Of a stretch of 9,469 nt of DNA, positions 6,602-9,469 are shown in pieces. The DNA is from an uncultured Alphaproteobacteria bacterium (GTDB taxonomy: Bacteria > Pseudomonadota > Alphaproteobacteria > Reyranellales > Reyranellaceae). The position numbers and the translations under genes are program-made. The notes beneath the pieces are model-generated. The model had not been told where the DNA came from and ran no database searches. It worked only from the letters and a program-made list of their open reading frames with translations. The stretch covers positions 1-9,469 of the forward strand of contig CAIYWM010000445.1 in the NCBI GenBank assembly GCA_903929895.1. Reading direction: 5' to 3'. Numbering within the stretch: position 1 is the stretch's first letter; each line of letters starts with the position of its first letter.

Positions 6602-6723
6602 GAGGAAGAAAGGTTCCCTTCGCGGTTCTACAGTTCAGAATACTGTAATGACCGGACATTTGGACATTGAGGCATACAATAGTGACCCCTATGATCGTGA
6701 CAAGGGACGAGAAGGGGAAAGCA
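6602..6723. promoter_or_regulatory. divergent control region between transporter ATPases and DUF1028 unit
   Basis: This 122-bp gap separates oppositely transcribed units and must hold the start signals for both. It is clearly richer in A and T than its flanks. Visible items: the palindrome at 6629-6647, a direct repeat GGACATT at 6654-6660 and 6662-6668, a -10-like TACAAT at 6675-6680 on + (no good -35 at standard spacing), and a purine-rich ribosome site GAAGGGGA at 6711-6718. On the - strand TATTCT (6642-6637) is a weak -10 candidate. Lack of a consensus -35 suggests activator dependence or an alternative sigma factor. Confidence 0.55.
6629..6647. promoter_or_regulatory. candidate operator TACAGT-N7-ACTGTA
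   Basis: A 19-bp site with perfect 6-bp inverted arms around a 7-bp spacer lies near the middle of the divergent region. Size and symmetry fit a dimeric helix-turn-helix repressor such as a GntR- or TetR-type protein. A single site there could control both the ATPase pair and the DUF1028/binding-protein unit. No regulator gene is in the window, so the protein is unknown. Confidence 0.45.
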
Positions 6724-7458
6724 ATGTTGGGGCCATTGGGCGAGGAGTTCTCGACGTTCGCGATTTCTGCGCGCTGTGCGGAGACCGGGAAGTTCGGTGT
6801 GGCGATATCGACGCGGCCCATGGCCGTCGGCACGCGGTGTCCCTTCGTGAAGCCGGGTCTCGGCGTCGTGGTGACCATGGCCGTCACCGATCCGCGCCTC
6901 GGTCCGCTCGGTCTGCGCCTGCTCGGCCTTGGTTACTCGGCGGCGAAGACGCTGGAGGAGATCGCGGTCAGCGATCCTCATATCGAGCACCGGCAGATTT
7001 CCGTGATCGATCGCGACGGCAATGCCGTGGCGCGGACCGGTGCGGCCAATCGCGACTGGTCGGGGCATTTCTGCGAGCCCGGCATGGTGGCCATGGGCAA
7101 TGGCCTGATTTCCGAGCGCACGGCATCGGCAATGGCTGACACTTTCAAGGCGATGAAGGGCGATGATCTCGAGGCGCGGCTGATGGCGGCCCTGGAGGCC
7201 GGTCGCGATGCCGGCGGCCAGCATGGCGGCCAGCATTCGGCGGCCCTGATCGTCTATCGCGCCCAGGAATATCCGCTGGTCGACCTGCGGGTCGACGAGC
7301 ATGCCGAGCCGATCGGCGAACTGCGCCGCCTCTTCGACCTGTATCGGCCGCAGATCGAGTACTACGAGACGCGGCCCTGGCAGCCGACGGCGCTGGGTGT
7401 CGTGGAGGACTGGGTCGAGGCGCGCGCCAAGGCCAAGGCGGCGGGGGCGAAGCCATGA
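6724..7458 (+). CDS. DUF1028 family protein 1 (Ntn-hydrolase superfamily), with N-terminal leader
   Basis: Uncharacterised member of the DUF1028 family, assigned to the Ntn-hydrolase superfamily. The family start (T-F-x-I-x-A-R-x-x-x-T-G-x-x-G-V-A) aligns with residues 11-27, followed by AVG.RCP, DPRLGPLG...LLGLGY, HRQISVIDRDGN and EPIGELRRLF. I chose ATG 6724 (244 residues), 5 nt after GAAGGGGA. ATG 6691 and TTG 6667 are in frame but have poor ribosome sites, and TTG 6667 lies upstream of the -10-like element. The presumed nucleophile is Thr11, so every available start leaves a leader (at least MLGPLGEEFS) that would need removal if the enzyme works by the Ntn mechanism. No signal peptide is visible, so it is probably cytoplasmic. 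An in-frame 12-bp duplication (7213-7236) encodes GGQHGGQH. It overlaps the next gene by ATGA. Confidence 0.88.
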   Translation: MLGPLGEEFSTFAISARCAETGKFGVAISTRPMAVGTRCPFVKPGLGVVVTMAVTDPRLGPLGLRLLGLGYSAAKTLEEIAVSDPHIEHRQISVIDRDGNAVARTGAANRDWSGHFCEPGMVAMGNGLISERTASAMADTFKAMKGDDLEARLMAALEAGRDAGGQHGGQHSAALIVYRAQEYPLVDLRVDEHAEPIGELRRLFDLYRPQIEYYETRPWQPTALGVVEDWVEARAKAKAAGAKP

Positions 7459-8135
7459 CCTTCACCGTGGTCGGCCGCTGCCCACGGACCAGAATGCTGG
7501 GCGTCGCCATGGCGACGCATGCGCCGGCCGTCGGCAATCGCTGCCCCGTCGTCATTCCGCGCATGGCGGCAGCCTCGGTGCAAGCGATCGCCGATCCGCG
7601 GCTCACCCTGCTGTGCACCAAGCTGATGGGGCTGGGATACCACGCCGGCAAGATCATCCATGAGATCGAAAGCAGCGACCCCAACGCTTCCTTGCGCCAG
7701 GTCGGCGTCGTCGACGCCTGGGGCAACGCGGCCGCCATGACCGGCGCCGAGAACGGCGCCTACGCCGGCCACATCCTCGGCCAGGGCTGGCTGGTGATGG
7801 GCAACGGCATCGTCGGGCCGCAGGTCACCGAGGCTATGGCCCAGTCGATGCAGACGACCGACGATGAACTGCTTGAGGAACGGCTGGTGCGGGCGGTCGA
7901 AGCGGGCGGACGCGCCGGCGGCCAGGCCGACGGGCACGTCTCGTCGTCGATCCTGGTCTATGGCGACGAGCCCTTCGCCTACATCGACCTGCGCGTCGAC
8001 GTGCATGAGGAGCCGATCGGCGAATTGCGCCGCGTCTTCGAGTGGTTTCGTCCCTTGCTGCCCTACTACAGCGAGCGACCCTACAACCCGCGCCTGCCGC
8101 GGGACGATCGCTGGCGCGACCAGCAAAAAAAATAG
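7455..8135 (+). CDS. DUF1028 family protein 2 (Ntn-hydrolase superfamily)
   Basis: Paralogue of the preceding gene, 226 residues. It starts MTFTVVGRC, so removal of Met would expose Thr2, the position expected for an Ntn nucleophile. Shared landmarks with protein 1: the N-terminal RC, AVG.RCP.V, DPRL, GLGY.A.K, a GAxN segment, MGNG, AGGQ, DLRVD.H.EPIGELRR.F, then a Tyr-rich YY.(E/T)RP.(Q/N)P near the C terminus. Family members I know usually read GGD where both these proteins read GGQ. No signal peptide or membrane segment is visible. ATG 7455 overlaps the stop of gene 1 by ATGA, implying coordinated translation and possibly a joint complex. The frame ends in a run of eight A followed by TAG. 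The binding-protein gene follows after 46 nt, so the three are probably co-transcribed. Hydrolysis of imported peptide- or amide-like compounds is my inference from context only. Confidence 0.9.
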   Translation: MTFTVVGRCPRTRMLGVAMATHAPAVGNRCPVVIPRMAAASVQAIADPRLTLLCTKLMGLGYHAGKIIHEIESSDPNASLRQVGVVDAWGNAAAMTGAENGAYAGHILGQGWLVMGNGIVGPQVTEAMAQSMQTTDDELLEERLVRAVEAGGRAGGQADGHVSSSILVYGDEPFAYIDLRVDVHEEPIGELRRVFEWFRPLLPYYSERPYNPRLPRDDRWRDQQKK

Positions 8136-8181
8136 CCGGAGGAAATCAGAGCAGGGGTGTCATCGACGAGGGGGTGTGTCT
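8136..8181 (+). promoter_or_regulatory. short spacer with ribosome site for the binding-protein gene
   Basis: The 46-nt spacer contains GAGGGGG (8168-8174), 7 nt before ATG 8182. It also holds a stronger-looking GGAGG (8138-8142) that is too far from that ATG to serve it. No terminator or promoter is evident, which supports one transcript across the junction. Confidence 0.55.
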
Positions 8182-9469
8182 ATGCGTCAGTTCCTGAGAA
8201 CGGCTCTAGCGGCGGCATTCGCCGTCGTCGTCGGCGCGTCGTCCGCGCAGGCGCAGAAGGACAAGGACATGCTGGTGGTGGGCGCCTCGCTCTTCACCGA
8301 TTCCATCGCGCCCACAGGTGGCGCCTATATCACCTTGAGCCTCTGCTACCAGACCTGGGAGCCGCTGGTCGCGCGCGACAGCGACGACAAGCTGGTGCCG
8401 GCGCTGGCCGAGAAGTGGGAGGCGATCAGTCCCACGCATTGGCGCTTCTTCCTGCGCAAGGGCGTGAAGTGGCATGACGGCACGCCGTTCACCGCCGCCG
8501 ACGTCAAGTTCACGATCGACTATGTCATCGACCCCAAGCAGGTCTATGCGCGCAAGACACGCATCGCCGGCGTCATCGGGGCCGAGGTCGTGGACGATCA
8601 CACCGTCGACATCAAGACCGCTTCACCGGCGCCGCTGCTGCTGCGTGGCCTCGCCGACATCCCGATCGAATCCAAGGCCCACACCGAGAAGGTCGGGCAG
8701 GCCGAGGCCCACAGGAAGCCGATGGGCACCGGCCCCTGGAAGTACGTCAGCTGGGTGGCGGGCGACCGCTACGACCTGGCCGCCAATCCGGACTACTGGT
8801 GCGGTGCGCCGGCGATGAAGAAGCTGCGCATCCGCGCCATCCCCGAGGGGGCGACGCGGGTGGCCTCGCTGGTGGCGGGTGAGACCGACATCATCGAGGA
8901 GATTCCCGTCGACCTGCTGCCTTCGGTCGAAAAGCGCAAGAATCTGAAGATCGACGCCGTCGAATCCTCGGTGAGCCTCGTTCACACGTTCGACACGCGC
9001 AAGCCGCCGTTCAACGACGTCCGGGTGCGGCTCGCGCTCGACTATGCCATCGACAAGCAGATGCTGCTGAAGCAGATGCTGGGCGGCTACGGTTCGGTGC
9101 TGGACGGCCAGCTCGTGACCAAGGCCACGTTCGGCTACAACCCCAACCTCAAGTCACGACCCTACGACCCGGCCAAGGCCAAGGCGCTGCTGGCCGAGGC
9201 GGGTTTTCCCAAGGGCTTCGAGAACAAGATCAATACACTGTCGGGCCGCTATCTCTCCGACGTCGACATCGCCAACGCCGTCGCCGGCATGATCTCGGCG
9301 ATCGGCGTGAAGACCAGCGTCAACGTCGTCGAGGGCGGCGTGTGGTCCCAGCTCGACCGTTCGCGCGACCAGGGGCCGATGTACCAGGTCGGCTGGTTCA
9401 GCGTCGGCGACGCCGATTTCAACACCGTCTGGTACACCGACGCGAGCAAGCGCAACTATTGGACGAACG
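8182..9469 (+). CDS. family-5 extracellular solute-binding protein of peptide ABC transporter, 3' end outside window
   Basis: Periplasmic receptor that delivers substrate to the importer whose ATPases lie divergently upstream. The frame is open from ATG 8182 to the right edge, giving about 429 residues of a protein usually 500-550 long. A Sec signal peptide is clear: MRQFLR, a hydrophobic stretch, then cleavage after SAQA (residue 24). Family landmarks follow in order: LVPALAEKWE with KGVKWHDGTPFTAADVKFTID (about 71-113), MGTGPWKYVSWVAGDRYDL...NPDYW (181-206), the mid-domain PPFNDVRVRLALDYAIDKQML (275-295) and YDPAKAKALLAEAGFPKGF (about 328-346). Fold and role are secure; substrate is not. 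Relatives bind dipeptides, oligopeptides, glutathione, opines, nickel or oligosaccharides. The neighbouring DUF1028 pair suggests a compound that is hydrolysed after uptake. The permease genes are expected downstream, beyond the window. Confidence 0.95.
   Translation, partial: MRQFLRTALAAAFAVVVGASSAQAQKDKDMLVVGASLFTDSIAPTGGAYITLSLCYQTWEPLVARDSDDKLVPALAEKWEAISPTHWRFFLRKGVKWHDGTPFTAADVKFTIDYVIDPKQVYARKTRIAGVIGAEVVDDHTVDIKTASPAPLLLRGLADIPIESKAHTEKVGQAEAHRKPMGTGPWKYVSWVAGDRYDLAANPDYWCGAPAMKKLRIRAIPEGATRVASLVAGETDIIEEIPVDLLPSVEKRKNLKIDAVESSVSLVHTFDTRKPPFNDVRVRLALDYAIDKQMLLKQMLGGYGSVLDGQLVTKATFGYNPNLKSRPYDPAKAKALLAEAGFPKGFENKINTLSGRYLSDVDIANAVAGMISAIGVKTSVNVVEGGVWSQLDRSRDQGPMYQVGWFSVGDADFNTVWYTDASKRNYWTN

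Noticed and set aside
8157..8477. GTG-started 106-residue frame over the binding-protein start
   Set aside because: It is out of frame with the clear signal peptide and binding-protein motifs and lacks homology.
1..9469. tRNA, rRNA or CRISPR array
   Set aside because: Nothing with the expected structure or repeats was seen; nearly all sequence is accounted for by genes.

Overview
The window is GC-rich with dense, overlapping genes and very short gaps. The gene families (a PEEFP-type P-type ATPase, tandem-domain Usp, split peptide ABC transporter, DUF1028 proteins) and an FNR/FixK-type box fit an alphaproteobacterium, perhaps Hyphomicrobiales or a relative. That placement is inference from gene content, not from a marker gene.

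Left block (1-4671, all + strand) is a stress/envelope cluster. It starts inside a P-type cation ATPase whose beginning lies off the left edge. After an 85-base gap holding a well-matched FNR/FixK-type box (TTGA-N6-TCAA) come a small ChaB-family gene, a tandem-domain universal stress protein and a lipoprotein L,D-transpeptidase. These three overlap (4 nt, then 22 nt), so they are probably one transcript, plausibly induced at low oxygen. A compact element of about 153 bp with matching inverted ends and TA at both borders sits exactly on the transpeptidase stop codon. It carries four 9-bp tandem repeats. Beyond it lies an uncharacterised two-helix membrane protein. Removing the element would put the transpeptidase and membrane protein about 53 bp apart, so they may once have been co-transcribed.

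Right block (4668-9469) is a peptide or amide uptake and processing locus. Two oligopeptide-type ABC ATPases (DppF/OppF-like and DppD/OppD-like) are on the - strand and overlap by ATGA. A divergent control region of about 120 bp separates them from a + strand unit: two tandem DUF1028 proteins (Ntn-hydrolase superfamily) that overlap by ATGA, then a family-5 periplasmic binding protein that runs off the right edge. No permease genes are visible; they would be expected just beyond the right edge. The two blocks meet tail to tail, with both stop codons inside one CTAG at the centre of a 14-bp palindrome.

The most interesting unit is the paired DUF1028 paralogues built into a peptide transporter locus. 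One has the presumed nucleophile Thr directly after the initiator Met; the other has it behind a ten-residue leader. I infer import of a peptide- or amide-like substrate followed by hydrolysis by a two-subunit or two-enzyme Ntn system; neither the substrate nor the activity can be read from the sequence.
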